DNA of 64,000 nucleotides from positions 27,868,963 to 27,932,962 of the forward strand of contig OX638133.1 in the NCBI GenBank assembly GCA_951804985.1. The letters are read 5' to 3'. This document shows positions 1-11,435 of the stretch, piece after piece. Position 1 is the stretch's first letter. Each line of letters opens with the position of its first letter. Made by a program: the position numbers and the translations under genes. The notes under the pieces were generated by a model. That model had not been told where the DNA came from and did no database searches. It worked only from the letters and a program-made list of their open reading frames with translations. The stretch comes from Dryomyza anilis. Taxonomy: Eukaryota; Arthropoda; Insecta; Diptera; Dryomyzidae.

Positions 1-680
1 AAAAGTTAGTAAATGTAGTAGAATTATATATTTTAAAAACCATTACAAAAATGTATTAAATGTTGCTGTATTTATTTTCTCATTAAAAAAATAACTATAT
101 GCTACTAAAGAAACTTCAATGTCATCTGAATAGTATGTACACGATATAAACCGAAAATAATTAGTATTTGCAAGTATCTAAAATCAGAGTGACCCAGTCA
201 TTACAGTCCCAACAAAAACATCTGGTTGTATAATAATATACCCACGAATTTAGTTTTTTGTATTTCTGCAAAAAACTCGATCGTGAACTTCGCTGTTGTG
301 TTGTTGAATACGCATATGTTTATTGTTGCATTTGCAAAAGCAATTAAGTGAACTCAGTGTGTTTGTTATTCTATTCGCGATTTATCGTTACACAAGTGAT
401 CGAAGAAAACATTAACAAAACACATGCTGATTTTGAACCAATGAAACGCGTTCTGCGAATTAAATGTTTTACTTAACACAATATGCTATTATTTGTGGGG
501 AGGTTTTTGTGTACTTAATTGTTACATTGGTTTTTTTTTTGTGTTTAAAGTAATGTCAGATTTTCATGAAAAATAGTAGCTTTTTATAAATTAAGGAAAC
601 GTTCAAAAATGTAAAAAAAGTAATTTTATGAGAAAATAAAGGATGAAGCAGGACAATTCAATGAAAAAAAAATTTGCATT

Positions 681-890
681 ATATTGATGAATTCCGTTCT
701 TCAAACCACGATTCATTGTATTGAAGAACTATTCATAATATTAATGACTAATGCCATGAATGTTATGAATGCGATCATAAATATGAAGAACGCTTGGTAA
801 CTGTCGAAAAAGTGTTCTACAATATGATGAACTGTATGAGAAGAATACGTTTCATCATATTAATGAACCAAAATATAAAATACAACATAT
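681..890. repeat. Dispersed repeat, copy 1
   Basis: A segment rich in CATCATATTGATGAA-like words recurs nearly unchanged at 6366-6565. Both copies share blocks about the conversion of 'ttcttcaaacca' to 'cgtttcatcatat' in the same order. A weaker relative lies at 1620-1800. No coding capacity is visible, so it is probably a fragment of an unidentified transposon. Confidence 0.7.
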
Positions 891-1119
891 ATGTTTTACA
901 TTTTGAAGACGCTGTTCATTAATCCAAATTTCAATCAAAATATTCTTTTTCGTTTATTTTTTGCTGTACTTCTCAGTTCTCAAGTAATTCTTGTATGTTA
1001 TTTCTTATATAATGCTTGCTCGACATGCACAAATTAGTAAAATTTTGTATAATATATTTATTATAATTACAGCTTTTTATTAATAAAAAGTTATATTTAT
1101 AAAAATATATATTTTTGAA

Positions 1120-1600
1120 AAAAACAAAAAAAAAATTTCGAAAAAATTTATCTATTCAAAAATTTTTATTTTCGAAAAAAAAAATTTCAAACAATTTTTT
1201 TTTTGAATATTTTTTTTCGGAACCATTTTTTTTCCAAATTTTTTTTTCGGAAAATTTTTTTACTGTTATTTTTTAAATAACATTTTTACAACAAAATTAT
1301 TTTTATCAATTCAAAAATTTTTATTTTCGAAAAAAAAAATTTTTTTCAAACTTTTTTTCGAATTTTTTTTTTCAAGTTTTTTTTTCGGAACCATTTTTTT
1401 CTGATTTTTTTTTGTTTTTGGAATTTTTTTTTACTGTTTTTTTAAATAACATTTTTACAACAAAATTATTTTTTCATACAAATTTTTTTTTCGGAACAAT
1501 TTTTTTTTCCGAATTTTTATTTCGGATAATTTTTTTTTAATTTTTTTACTTTTATTTTTTAAATAAAATTTTGACAACACTTTTTTCGAATTATTTTATA
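1120..1600. repeat. T-rich degenerate tandem block
   Basis: Long T runs are broken by repeated words such as TTTTTTTTCGGAAC and AAATAACATTTTTACAACA. The latter recurs at about 1280, 1450 and 1565, which suggests a degenerate tandem array of roughly 120-180 bp units. Confidence 0.6.
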
Positions 1601-2559
1601 AAATAATGTTTCATAAAATATTATGAAAAAATATTATGAACAAATTCATCAATATGACAATTCAAATTCATTGTATTGAATATTTTGTTCATATATATAA
1701 TGAATGCATTCATTAATATGTCATTTAATGAACGGTGGTAACAATATGATGAATCTGGTAGTTGGTGAAAAAAATCATAGTATTTATGAATAAATTCATC
1801 ATATTGAAGATTTTTGTGGAATTTTTATGGCAGATTCACGCCATATTTGGAGAATGGGCAGAAAACAGACAACTCTTGATACAACAATTTTTTTTTCTGT
1901 TATTTTTAAAATAAAATTTTTACAATAATTTTTTTTTGAATTATTTTCTAAAAAAAAAAAAATGTTGAAAAAAAAAATGTTATTCATCATATGGATGAAT
2001 TTTTTTTCTATGTTTAATCAAAAGAAGTACCAAAAAAAGTGGGGTTGGTCTGCATTAAAAGGCCTCCTCTTCGTGAAAGTGTCAGAAACAAAAAAATTAT
2101 ATTTTTTTTTTTGGAACCCACCAAAATTGTTTCTCTTATAACTTTGTTATTCGATGTCCGTGTCCCAAAGGTTTAATTGACCTCCGAGTTCACATTCGAT
2201 AAGTGATGTAAGTTTATTCAGACTTCTCCTCCTTAAATACATTTTTTTATGCTATATATTTAAAGATCTCGACAAATTATAAAAATTTAGCGCTGTAATT
2301 CTTCAGTTTGGTTCATATCCTATCATACACAATTTTACTTCGAACTCATATTTTGAACTGAAAATAAATTTATTTTATTAAAAAATCTTTTATTTTTTGA
2401 AAGTAACAATTCTTGGAATTGGAATTAATTTTTGATAGTACTGTAAATATCTATAATTTAGAAAATAAAACACGTAATAAGTATTTCAGATCTGACTACT
2501 GACTATAAATGTATCTGTAATTTACTTCGATAAATCTCCCACAAGAAGAACTAATTTTT

Positions 2560-2870
2560 AGCACTAACTACACTCTTGCTCTCTTTTTGGCTATATTCGT
2601 CTCTCTCTCTTCTACACTGAGCGCAACAGTGCGTATGATTCAGCTGTCGCCATCCACTTAGCATCAAAATATAAATGCGCCACTTCATTCCACTCAATGC
2701 CACAAACATTCTTTGATCATTACACTTTGCACATCTCTCTCTCTCTGTCTTAACTCTCTCGATCGCTCTTTTTCTATAGTGCACTCGCACCATTTGCTTG
2801 GGGGTCCATGTGACCCACATGCGTGCCTCATTAATTAGCCGCATTCGGTTGATCTGCGGCTGGCTGGCTC
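2560..2870. promoter_or_regulatory. GAGA-rich mixed-composition island, possible control element
   Basis: This stretch is clearly less AT-rich than its surroundings. It carries several CTCTCTCT / GAGAGAGAG clusters (about 2575-2615 and 2733-2765), which in flies bind GAGA factor, and a GCCAT word near 2649. The open minus-strand frame through it (97 codons) has no resemblance to a known protein and is probably a by-product of the purine-rich strand. A promoter or Polycomb-type element is inference only. Confidence 0.25.
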
Positions 2871-3890
2871 ATCGCGCGTTTTTATTTTATTTTGTAAATT
2901 GAAATGTTTTTGAAATTGAAATTCTTTGCTAAAACTAAAAATACACTTACCTCATACTCTAAATATTGTAACAGAAATAGAATATTGTAAAAAAAAATAT
3001 TTATGATTTTTTTTATTGTTTGTACTTACGCACAAAAACTGTAACAAATGCAGCAACTATTTTTGTATTTATTTCACAGTTTGTGTATTTCCTTCCCCCA
3101 CAGACGTTGCCCCATATTTTGACATCTGTTTCTTGTATTTTGTATTTCCGTTTTTTATGTTTTGCATCTTGATTTATTTTCATCTCATGCATTTTTTTTA
3201 TGGCATTTCATATGTCACCCGCTCATACTCCCTGTTTTTTTTTCTTTTTTATTTTATGTTGTTGAGGATCTCGACCGGAATGACCCATATTTGTTGTTTT
3301 TTTTAATACTATTGGCTGTTAAAGGCTTTTGTTTGCGCTGTTCTTTTGCTTAATAATGCAACCTGTGTTGCCGCCCTTTTGTTGTTTCTTTCATTTTATT
3401 AAAATTGTTGCTTTTTTCCACTTCTTCCTCTTTCCCTTTCCTCCGCATCTCTTTTTTTTCCCTTGTTTGTGGCAATTATGGCTTTTGTTGTGGTTCATTT
3501 GCAGTCGTTTCTTTCACAAGTTGTTTTTATTGCAACGACAATTAACTGCATCTCGTTTTCGTTCGTTTTCCTTATAATTCGTAGCGGCTCATTAGCTGTT
3601 TTGTTTATATTCCGCCGCATGTAAGGGTTTCGGTTAGACGATGAACGTATTATTCGTTTATTTAAACAAAGAGCATTTTGGAGAAAATCTTAAATCTGTT
3701 TGTTAACGGAAGTTTTTTTTTATCGACATTTAATAGCATTGCATGTTATGCTTTGATGTTCATAGGTTTTTTTTTTTTAGTTTCCAATTACACTTTAAAA
3801 AATTAAAAAATTAGCTTTACAAATAGCGTGCCACGCTGTCTACATTTTTTTTATTGGTGTTATAATTACAATAATCAAAATAAAAATAAT
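2871..3890. other. T-rich noncoding stretch
   Basis: The plus strand is dominated by pyrimidines. The open frames it contains encode Phe/Leu/Cys-rich strings produced by T runs and share no family signature. I see no gene, tRNA or clear repeat. Confidence 0.5.
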
Positions 3891-3894
3891 TCTC

Positions 3895-5400
3895 TACCAA
3901 ACAAACTTTTCTCAAACACAATTCTCCCCCGGACTATTCATCCCCGTATAATTCTACCCAGAGATAATTTTCCCAGCTACAATTCTCTCCCGGACAATTC
4001 TTTTTCAGACAATTTTTTGTCGGATAATTATGCCTTGAGACAATTTTTACCTTTTCATTTGAGAAGCACTTTTCACATTTTAAGTTTTTGCACCGCAGTG
4101 CTAAGTTTTTTTTTGTTGAGTTTTAGTGTGGTGAGTTTTAATGTGGTGAGTTTTGGTGTGGTGAGTTTTAGTGTGGTGAGTTTTAGTGTGGTGAGTTTTG
4201 GAGTGGTGAGTTTTTAGTGTGATGAATTTTGAAGTGGTGAGTTTTGATATGATGAATATAGAAATGTTTGGATGATTTTTAAATTCCATGTAGGGCGCAC
4301 GATCGGCCCATGTTTGGCCCAGACTTGCGCTAGTACTCAACTCTGGGCCAACAACGAAATCAAAAGTTGGCCAAACTTTGGTCAAACTTTGGGATTATAA
4401 CTAGGGGCCTTTACTGGCGTGATAAGTTTGACCCAATGCCAAAGAATATTGACTGAACATGTTTGGATATTTTTTAGTTGTTTTTTTAATTGTAATAACC
4501 AAACAAAAAAAAATCTCCAAAGCAACTTTTCTGAAACACAATTCTTCTCCGGACTATTCTTCCCCGTATAATTCTATCCTGAGATAATTTCTCAGAGAAA
4601 ATGTTTACCTTTTCACTTGAGAAGCACTTTTTTCACGTTTTAAGTTTTTTTGTGTTGAGTTTTAGTGTGGTGAGTTTTAGTGCGGTGATTTTTAGTGTGG
4701 TGAATTTTAGTGAGTTTCGGTGCTTTGAATTTAGGTTTGTTGAGTTTTGAGAATTTAAAGATTTTTGGATGATTTTTTAAATTCCATGTAGGGCACACGA
4801 TCGGCCCATGTTTGGCCCAGACTTGCGCTAGTAGTATTCAACTCTGGACCAAGTACGAAATCAAAAGTTGGCCTGTGCCTGGTCAAACCTTGGGATTATA
4901 ACTGGGGGCTTTTACTGGTGTGGAAAGTTTGACCCAATGCCAAAGAATACTAAGCTAAAACTGAACCATTTTGGACATTTTTCATTGGTGTTAGTATTAA
5001 CCAAATTCAAAGAATTCTCCTCCAAAGCAACTATTCTCAAACACAATTCTTCCCCGTATAATTCTACCCTCACATAATTTTCCCAGAGACAATTCTTTGT
5101 CGGATAATTATTCCTTGAGACAATGTTGTTGGAGTGGTGAGTTTAGGTGTGTTGAATTTAGAATTGGTGAGTTTAGATATGATGAATTTAAGGATTTTTG
5201 GATGCTTTTTGAAATTCCATGTTGGGCGCACGATCGTCCCTAGTTTGGCCCAGACTTGCACTAGTAATACTGAATTCTGGGCCAAGTACAAAATCAATTT
5301 CCAAAGTTTGGCACATGTCTAGTCAAACTTTGGAATTATAATTGGGGGCTTTAACTGGCGTGGAAAGTTTGGCCCAATGACCAAGAACTGAACCAATTGG
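3895..5400. repeat. Large-unit tandem repeat, three copies
   Basis: Three consecutive copies share the same order of blocks: an array of 'ttctccccggac'-like words, then short GTGTGGTGAGTTTTA repeats, then a conserved tail starting AAATTCCATGTAGGGC. The tail starts at 4281, 4779 and 5212, so the copies are spaced about 498 and 433 bp. The short sub-repeats differ in number between copies, which explains the changing length. A diverged fragment of the first block recurs at 17150-17340. Confidence 0.8.
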
Positions 5401-5624
5401 GAAAATATCTGTTATCCAATACTTGGTAATCCACGTTTTGGTGAAAGCTTAGACTTGGGCGAAGAATAATGAACCAAGTCTTGGGAGCTCGAGGTTGGTC
5501 GAGTCTTGGGCGAACACTGGTGAACCAGCTCTTGGCCGCTCAGAATTGGTTGGGATTGGGCAATGTTGTCAAAATTGACAGTTCCTACATGGGATATTGT
5601 GAATTTGGTACTAACTTTGCTTCT

Positions 5625-6345
5625 GATTAGTCGTATAATTGGGATATAATATTAGTTGATCTGATTACAGAGTAACAAGTGTCCTCATATGGGGAAAAGA
5701 ACTGGTACTAAACTAGGTACGTGACTGCCCTACGGGAAAATATTATGAATCGGTCCTACTTCTGTCCTACTTCTGAAACCAACCGATTACTTTAATGTGG
5801 CGTTATCATAGAAAGGGGTGAATTAACACCTCATGCAGACCTTTATATCTATCACTGAACTGGTATTTAATTAGGTAATTTGATTCAGTTTAAAATTCTC
5901 CATATGAAGACTATTTCGTTGTTTGTCTAAAGGTCTGCATGGGGTGTTACTTCACCCCTTTCTCTGACAACGCCATGTAAAAGCTGCTGATTGGTTTCTT
6001 ATCAAAGGGACAGAACTAAGACCGATTCATAATATTTTTCCATATGGCAGTCACGTTTTTTTTTGAAATATCTACTAAGATCCACAGCACTCAGACAGAC
6101 TATATCCATTGTACTGTGAAATCTATTCCCTACGATTTGTGGTTTATATCACCACGGGCGCCCATGCCCAAACCGGGATTCGAACCCGAGACCTTCAGAA
6201 TGCAAGTCCAGCGCGCTACCTCTGGACTGCTGAGGCCGGCTCACGTACCTAGTTTAGTACCAGTTCGTTTCCCCATAGGGGACACTTTTAATCTGTAACC
6301 AGATCAACTAAGATTTTGCGCGAATTATAAGACTCATGACTGCAA
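5625..6345. mobile_element. Fold-back element with ~240 bp arms
   Basis: The left arm (about 5625-5865) and the right arm (about 5930-6055 plus 6246-6345) are inverted copies of each other. Shared words include GTGACTGCC, AAATATTATGAATCGGTC and GGTACTAAACTAGGTACGTG. The right arm is split by a SINE at 6056-6240. No open frame is present, so this is a nonautonomous palindromic element. Arm fragments recur at about 6570-6740 and 9350-9500. Confidence 0.8.
6056..6240 (-). mobile_element. tRNA-derived SINE (family B)
   Basis: Read on the minus strand it starts with a tRNA-like head containing the polymerase III B-box word GGATTCGAATCCC-like (here with one change) and ends in a T run on this strand, which is an A tail on its own strand. 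A second copy lies at 39863-40056 on the plus strand. It is flanked by the 5 bp duplication TCACG at 6051-6055 and 6241-6245. The intact left arm of the host fold-back element shows the empty site. Confidence 0.8.
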
Positions 6346-6365
6346 CACATAAAAAAAATATACAT

Positions 6366-6565
6366 CATATTGATGAATTTCGTTCTTCAAACCATGATTC
6401 ATTGTATTAGAGAACCATTCATAATATTAATGACTAATGCCATGAATGTTATGAATGCGATCATAAATATGATGAACGCTTGTTAACTGTCGAAAAAGTG
6501 TTCTTCAATATGATGAACAGTATGTGAAGAATACGTTTCATCATATTTATGAATCAAAATATAAA
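6366..6565. repeat. Dispersed repeat, copy 2
   Basis: This is the second copy of the segment at 681-890, in the same orientation and differing by scattered substitutions. It directly follows the outer end of the fold-back element. Confidence 0.7.
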
Positions 6566-7990
6566 TATTTTCCCGTAAGGTGGTTTCTGAACTAGAGATA
6601 GTAAACAGGTTCTAGTTCTGTATTTTTGTATAAAGCCAACCGGCAACTTTTATATGGCGTTGTCCTAGGGAGGGCTATTTAACATCTAATACAGACCTTT
6701 AGACCTCTCCCAGAGCTGGTCTTCAAGATTCTGTTCTGTGACCTATATCAATGGTACTGACATCAATAGTACTAACATCAATGGTACCGATTTCAATAAT
6801 ACAGACAATATGGAGACCATTTAACTTAAAGAAATTTGTCTGGAATATATTTAAACATTTTTGCTGTATACTTCCAGACAAGATATATTGATTTCCCTGT
6901 TGGAGAACCTACATTATAATGTTGACTCATTTCAGCGAAATTATTTTATTTCTAATGTTTAGGAATTATTTCTACAGAATTCAAAATGATGAAAATTAGT
7001 ATATTTATAACAAATGTACTTTGGGAAACAATTATTTTCTTCTCACTACCTACTACATTTATTGAATTTTATGAGAACTTATTTGAATCTTTGCTGTTTT
7101 TCTGCTCTTTGACTAGACAGACTATATGCTCTATAAAATGCTCTTTCTAAGTTTTCAAAATAAAATTCAATTTTTTTTTTTTGATAATTTAGCGCACATG
7201 TTATGCTTGCCTGTCTATTTTCGAATTCGAAAATTTAGCGCTCTCAGCAAGATACTCAAAACTTTTTCTAATATTTTTTTTTTGTTTTTTTCGAATATCA
7301 TGAAAGTTTTCCGCGTTTTTGATATGTGTGGGGTTGGTTGGTGGATCATGCCAAGAGGCATCAGTTGTATTCGTGACGTTGTGTTGTTCAAAACGTTTTG
7401 CCTGTTGTGTGTGCGTGAAATTTGCGTAAAATTTGAATAAATAATGAAAATGATTAAATAATTGAAAAAAGATTTTGAAAATAAGAAAATAAAAAAAAAA
7501 TAATAAAAAAAATTAAAAATTCATACAAAAAAATGTGCTAATATATCATTATTGAAAATTTGTTGAATACAAATTCGAAAAACGTATTAAATACAGTTTA
7601 CAAAAATTGCATAACCGTTAATAGTTTTTCTTCATCGACTTTCAAATTAATTAATTTCGGCGAATTGTGAAAATTATGGGGGGTTTTAAAAAACTATAAA
7701 AAAAAAATTAAAAATAGTGTTTTATTTTTAGTTGTAAATAAAATTTAAACTACCGCAATTTATTGCCCCATTTGACCCCAAACACCCGCCGCGTCGTTTG
7801 AAATTCAGAATTTAAATTTTGTTATCTAGCAGAACTTTAAATTAATCTAAATGCGTCTATAAACTAAAAGTTTTCACTTTTTTATTTTTTTTTAAATTTT
7901 TTTTTAAATTTTATATATATATTTTTTTTTTTATTTTTTTTTTCACTTTCGCTGTGCGTTTTATTTTAGACAGCGGGGTGTTTAGCATTT
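6566..7990. other. AT-rich noncoding DNA
   Basis: The first ~180 bases are a fragment of the 5625-6345 fold-back arm. The remainder is AT-rich with homopolymer runs. No coding exon was recognised. A TTTATT near 7961 could serve as a poly(A) signal for a minus-strand transcript ending here. Confidence 0.4.
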
Positions 7991-7993
7991 CCG

Positions 7994-8119
7994 TCATATA
8001 TAATATAGATGAATTTTTAATTCGACTGTTTCACTGATTTGCGAAAGAGCTTCTTCTGCTGCCTCTTGATCTGCTATATCGTGTACGTCGTCGTCTTCGT
8101 GCAGCACCTTGAGGTCGTT
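7994..8119 (-). CDS. Candidate terminal exon of an unknown minus-strand gene
   Basis: On the minus strand an acceptor-like ATTTATAG ends at 8120 and opens a mixed-composition stretch unlike the AT-rich flanks. One frame reads 41 codons (begins NDLKVLHEDDDVHD, acidic, stops at 7994-7996). Another reads an Arg-rich string with RRRRRTRYSRSRG and stops near 8041. A poly(A)-type AATAAA lies downstream on the same strand near 7965. I recognise no family, found no convincing upstream exon, and cannot decide the frame. It could also be noncoding. Confidence 0.28.
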   Translation of the reverse strand, partial: NDLKVLHEDDDVHDIADQEAAEEALSQISETVELKIHLYYI

Positions 8120-9004
8120 CTATAAATGCGCGAAATTAATTTTAAATTTAGATTCTGTAGATACAGCCGAGTGAGATATACAGTATCTGAAACTGAAAAA
8201 AAAAAACAACAACAACAACAACACTGTGACAAACAAGTGTGTTGAAGGTGCTCTGAAAAAATTTTAAAATTAAATAAATAAATATATTTTAGTTGCTTGA
8301 AATACGCGACATTAAAAGCAAGCATTGGCAATAATAAATAAAATGAATTTAACATAAATTTCAAAAAAAAAAAAAAAAATCATAAAATATCACGAAAACA
8401 TGTCGCTGTGATTTGTATGTACAACAACAAAAACTTTTTACTCAATGATATCGTGCGTGTTGAAAATGAAACCGTCACAAAAATGTTGAAATTTTTATAA
8501 AATTTTTAAAATGTGTGTTTTAAATATGTAACGGATGTGGTAAACATTGCTGATTTTTGTTTTACCATTTACTCAATTTTCTTGATTTAAACCCTTGCGA
8601 TACATTGCTCAGATACATCTACATTTGCAAGTTACATTTTAATTCTAAAAATTATTATCTAAAGCTGGCTATGTTAAATGTCTACGTCAATTGAAACTTC
8701 TTTTTTTTTATTAACAACCATAATTTACTGCAGTTATTACTGCAATAAACTGCAATCTTCAAGATACTTTCCAGTATCTGTATAGGTTTCATGCGCATTA
8801 TTTGAATTTCGTAGATATATTTTATCATTTTGTAGAGTAAACAGAATTCTAAAATCATTTTGTTAAAATATTTGTATTACTTCTAATATATATCTCTAAG
8901 ATGCTAAAGTATCTTATAAAAGTGCTTGTACTTGTACATATCACATCTTCGAATCCTGTGGAATTTAAAGTCATATAAAGCTATTCCCTGTATTATAATC
9001 ATTA
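8120..9004. other. AT-rich noncoding DNA
   Basis: I see nothing beyond short CAA repeats near 8205-8225 and A runs. No exon, tRNA or structured repeat was identified. Confidence 0.4.
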
Positions 9005-9190
9005 TAAAAGGGTTTTTCAATAAGAGCGCTACAAAAGTTTTTTTCACGGGTTTTTCAACAGGGACGCTACAAAAGTAGAGCGACAGGACCAGCAAACGAC
9101 GCAATATTTCTTGCCGTTCTTTTGACATTTCTCTTCAGTAAGGTTTGCCATTTCATGATGGAAAGATATACGAGCCAACAACGAGTCGTA
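9005..9190 (+). mobile_element. Half copy of long-TIR mariner-type element
   Basis: It begins AAAGGGTTTTTCAATAAGAG and runs through the conserved subterminal block (CTACAAAAGTAGAGCGACAG, then TTGCCGTTCTTTTGACA). It stops at the symmetry centre seen in the complete copies at 15647-15981 and 59784-60120. The other half is missing. Confidence 0.75.
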
Positions 9191-9815
9191 AAGTCACAAA
9201 AATGTTGTATAGGGTAGTTGAAAGCAATCAGGCCCGTATCCTAGAGGTTATAGGTTGTAGTGGTTTTAAATATGAAATGCATGGGAATATATAATACCAT
9301 TCATTGGTAGAAAAAATGTTTTTTAAAAAATTGATTAATAAATTTTTAAGGAAACCTTTAGATCTATGACTGAACTATTATTCAATTGGACAATTTTCAG
9401 CGTAATTCGATTCTCTAATTGAAGAAGAGTTCTGTGATAGGTCTTAAGGTCTGTCTGTATGAGGTGTTAATTTTTTTCCGTTTTAGAAGAACGCCTGACA
9501 TTCAAAAAACATTAAAACATTAAAATAGTCTTTTTTTTTAAATATGAGATAGGTTTTTTTTTGTGTTCACTGACTAATAACAATAAAATTCACCAGAATC
9601 GTATTTTATAGAACATTTTAAATCTCCACGGTGGGAAATAAATTTATAAAACTGGAAAGGAATTCATCTTAAATGAAAAAAATACTAATATAAATACTAA
9701 TTACTAATATAAATAAAATGCTACTAAAATTCTAGAATTTATTATCTGTATATTAAGAAAAAAATTACTTAGGAAATTACTTAGGATTTTGAGAAGTTAA
9801 TTTATTGACTGTTAA

Positions 9816-10218
9816 CACGTTGACGGACAGTAGAAACAAGTGAAATTCGAAAATTGACACTATATGTTTTTGTAATTTTTAGAATATTAGAAGTATAGTT
9901 TTACTCTTTCTGCTTAAATACACTTAATTTTGATTAATTCAGCACCTTTAATTAGGTTGCGGCTACAACCGTCATGGCGCCAGCGGACTCTAGACACTAT
10001 GTAATGGGACGATGGCGGCTATAACAGCAAAAATTTAAAAACGTAAATGACAGGTTTAATGACTGAAATAAGCAATTTTTTGTGAGCAACAAAGTATTTT
10101 TGGGAGTCTAAAAACTGCAGTGTCTAAAAACGATCGTTTCGTATTGGACGGCTATTGCCGTCATGTCACATAGTGAACTTGAACTTGACGGCTATAGACG
10201 CAACTGTCCGTCAACGTG
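9816..10218. mobile_element. piggyBac-like MITE with TTAA target duplications
   Basis: The ends are perfect inverted repeats: CACGTTGACGGACAGT at the left and its complement at the right. Each is bordered by TTAA (9812-9815 and 10219-10222), the target duplicated by piggyBac transposases. The 403 bp interior has no transposase frame, so it depends on an enzyme encoded elsewhere. The assignment rests on the TTAA sites and terminal repeats alone. Confidence 0.82.
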
Positions 10219-10536
10219 TTAAAAACTAAAAGTAACACGCAACATTTTTCCTGTTTTCTTCGGTAAAAAGAAAACGTGTTCATTTATGTGTTTTTGTTTT
10301 CATCGATCTAGCATTGCCTGCAATAATCGTTCGAATACTTTGTTTTGTCATGTCCGTCTGTCATCGCGATCTGTTTGTTAGTGTGCCTGTCTCTCTCTGT
10401 TGAAAATGTTTAAGAGCAATTATTCTCATTTGTAGAGATTATGTTTTAAGGTATCAAAAACGTAACTAAGACCAATTATTCTTTATATGCAGAGGTTTTT
10501 ATTCTTTGGTATCTTCGTAATGATATTCATTACATG

Positions 10537-11435
10537 TAAAGGGTTTTTTTTGTAGCGGTACAAACGTTTTTTTTTTAAATAAAACAAAAACAGTTTTGGA
10601 TATCAATGAAATTCTTTATTCCTGTAAAAGTAAGTTCGATGCCATTATGTATGGAACTCGATTTCTTTTGCATGGCCACCACGGGCACGCTTGCAGAAGT
10701 CCAGACGCTGAACCCAATTTTCGACGGTTTTCAAGCATAAATCGGCCGATACTGCTGCAATTTCACGTTCGATATTCGTACGAAGTTCACCAATCGTTGG
10801 CATAGACCATGGACTTGACGTAGCCCCACAGGAAATAGTCTAACGGCGTCAAATCGCACGACCGAGGCGGCCAATCGACTGGACCATTTCGTGAGATAAC
10901 ACGTTCTCCAAACTTGGTTTCCAATAAATTGATTGTGGCATGCGCTGTGTGGCTTGTGGCGCCGTCCTGTTGGAACAACAAGTCCTCCAAGTCCATATCA
11001 TCCAATTGGGGTCAAAAATATTCGGTTATCATTGAACGGTAACACAGTAACGTGCCGGTCTTGATCATCACGGAAGAAGTACGGCCTAGACCAATTCACG
11101 AATATACGACGCTTCTGGTGGTCAAGCGGCTTCAGTGGCTTCAGTGGCATGAAATGGCAAACCTTAGTGAAGAGAAATGTCAAAAGAGCGGCAAGAAATA
11201 TGTCGTCGTTTGCTGTCCCTGTCGCTCTACTTTTGTGGCGTCCCAGTTGAAAAACCCTTTATTACGCCAGTGTTGAAATTATCGAACATACGACGCTTCT
11301 GGTGGTCAAGCGGCTTCAGTGGCATGAAATGGCAAACTTTACTGAAGAGAAATGTCAAAAGAGCGGCAAGAAATATGGCGTCGTTTGCTGTCCCTGTCGC
11401 TCTACTTTTGTAGCGTCCCTTTTGAAAAACCCTTT
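10537..11435 (-). mobile_element. Degraded Tc1/mariner element with duplicated right end
   Basis: The left end TAAAGGGTTTTTTTTGTAGC (10537) and the right end TTGAAAAACCCTTTA (to 11261) resemble the terminal sequences of the long-TIR copies elsewhere in the window. The interior holds a broken transposase on the minus strand. A second right end follows at 11283-11435 and repeats 11098-11261, so the end has been tandemly duplicated. Confidence 0.8.
10603..11095 (-). pseudogene. Truncated Tc1/mariner transposase
   Basis: The catalytic C-terminal half of a DDE/D transposase is readable on the minus strand. Visible parts are RPYFFRDDQDRHVTV, then after a frame change LEDLLFQQDGATSHTA with the second catalytic Asp, and WPPRSCDLTPLDYFLWG with the third. 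There are 36 residues between these two Asp. After another frame change it reads VENWVQRLDFCKRARGG and reaches the end. At least two frameshifts (near 10798 and 11040) and two in-frame stops break it, and the N-terminal DNA-binding half and first catalytic Asp are absent. It cannot encode an active enzyme. The exact Tc1/mariner subfamily is uncertain. Confidence 0.9.

Larger units (their letters stand above)
1..2550. other. AT-rich noncoding DNA, probably Pkn intron
   Basis: No reading frame here looks like a protein and no splice-linked exon was seen. Since the Pkn exons for HR1a and HR1b must lie further upstream, this is most simply intronic or intergenic DNA. It contains a dispersed repeat at 681-890 and a T-rich tandem block at 1120-1600. 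Bases 290-460 are a little richer in mixed sequence and could be a 5' untranslated exon, but nothing proves it. Confidence 0.5.

Noticed and set aside
2551..2844. 97-codon minus-strand frame in the GAGA-rich island
   Set aside because: No domain, no splice partner, and the composition follows GAGA repeats; treated as noncoding.
3016..3577. Overlapping plus-strand frames rich in Phe, Leu and Cys
   Set aside because: They are produced by T runs in a pyrimidine-rich strand and have no family features.
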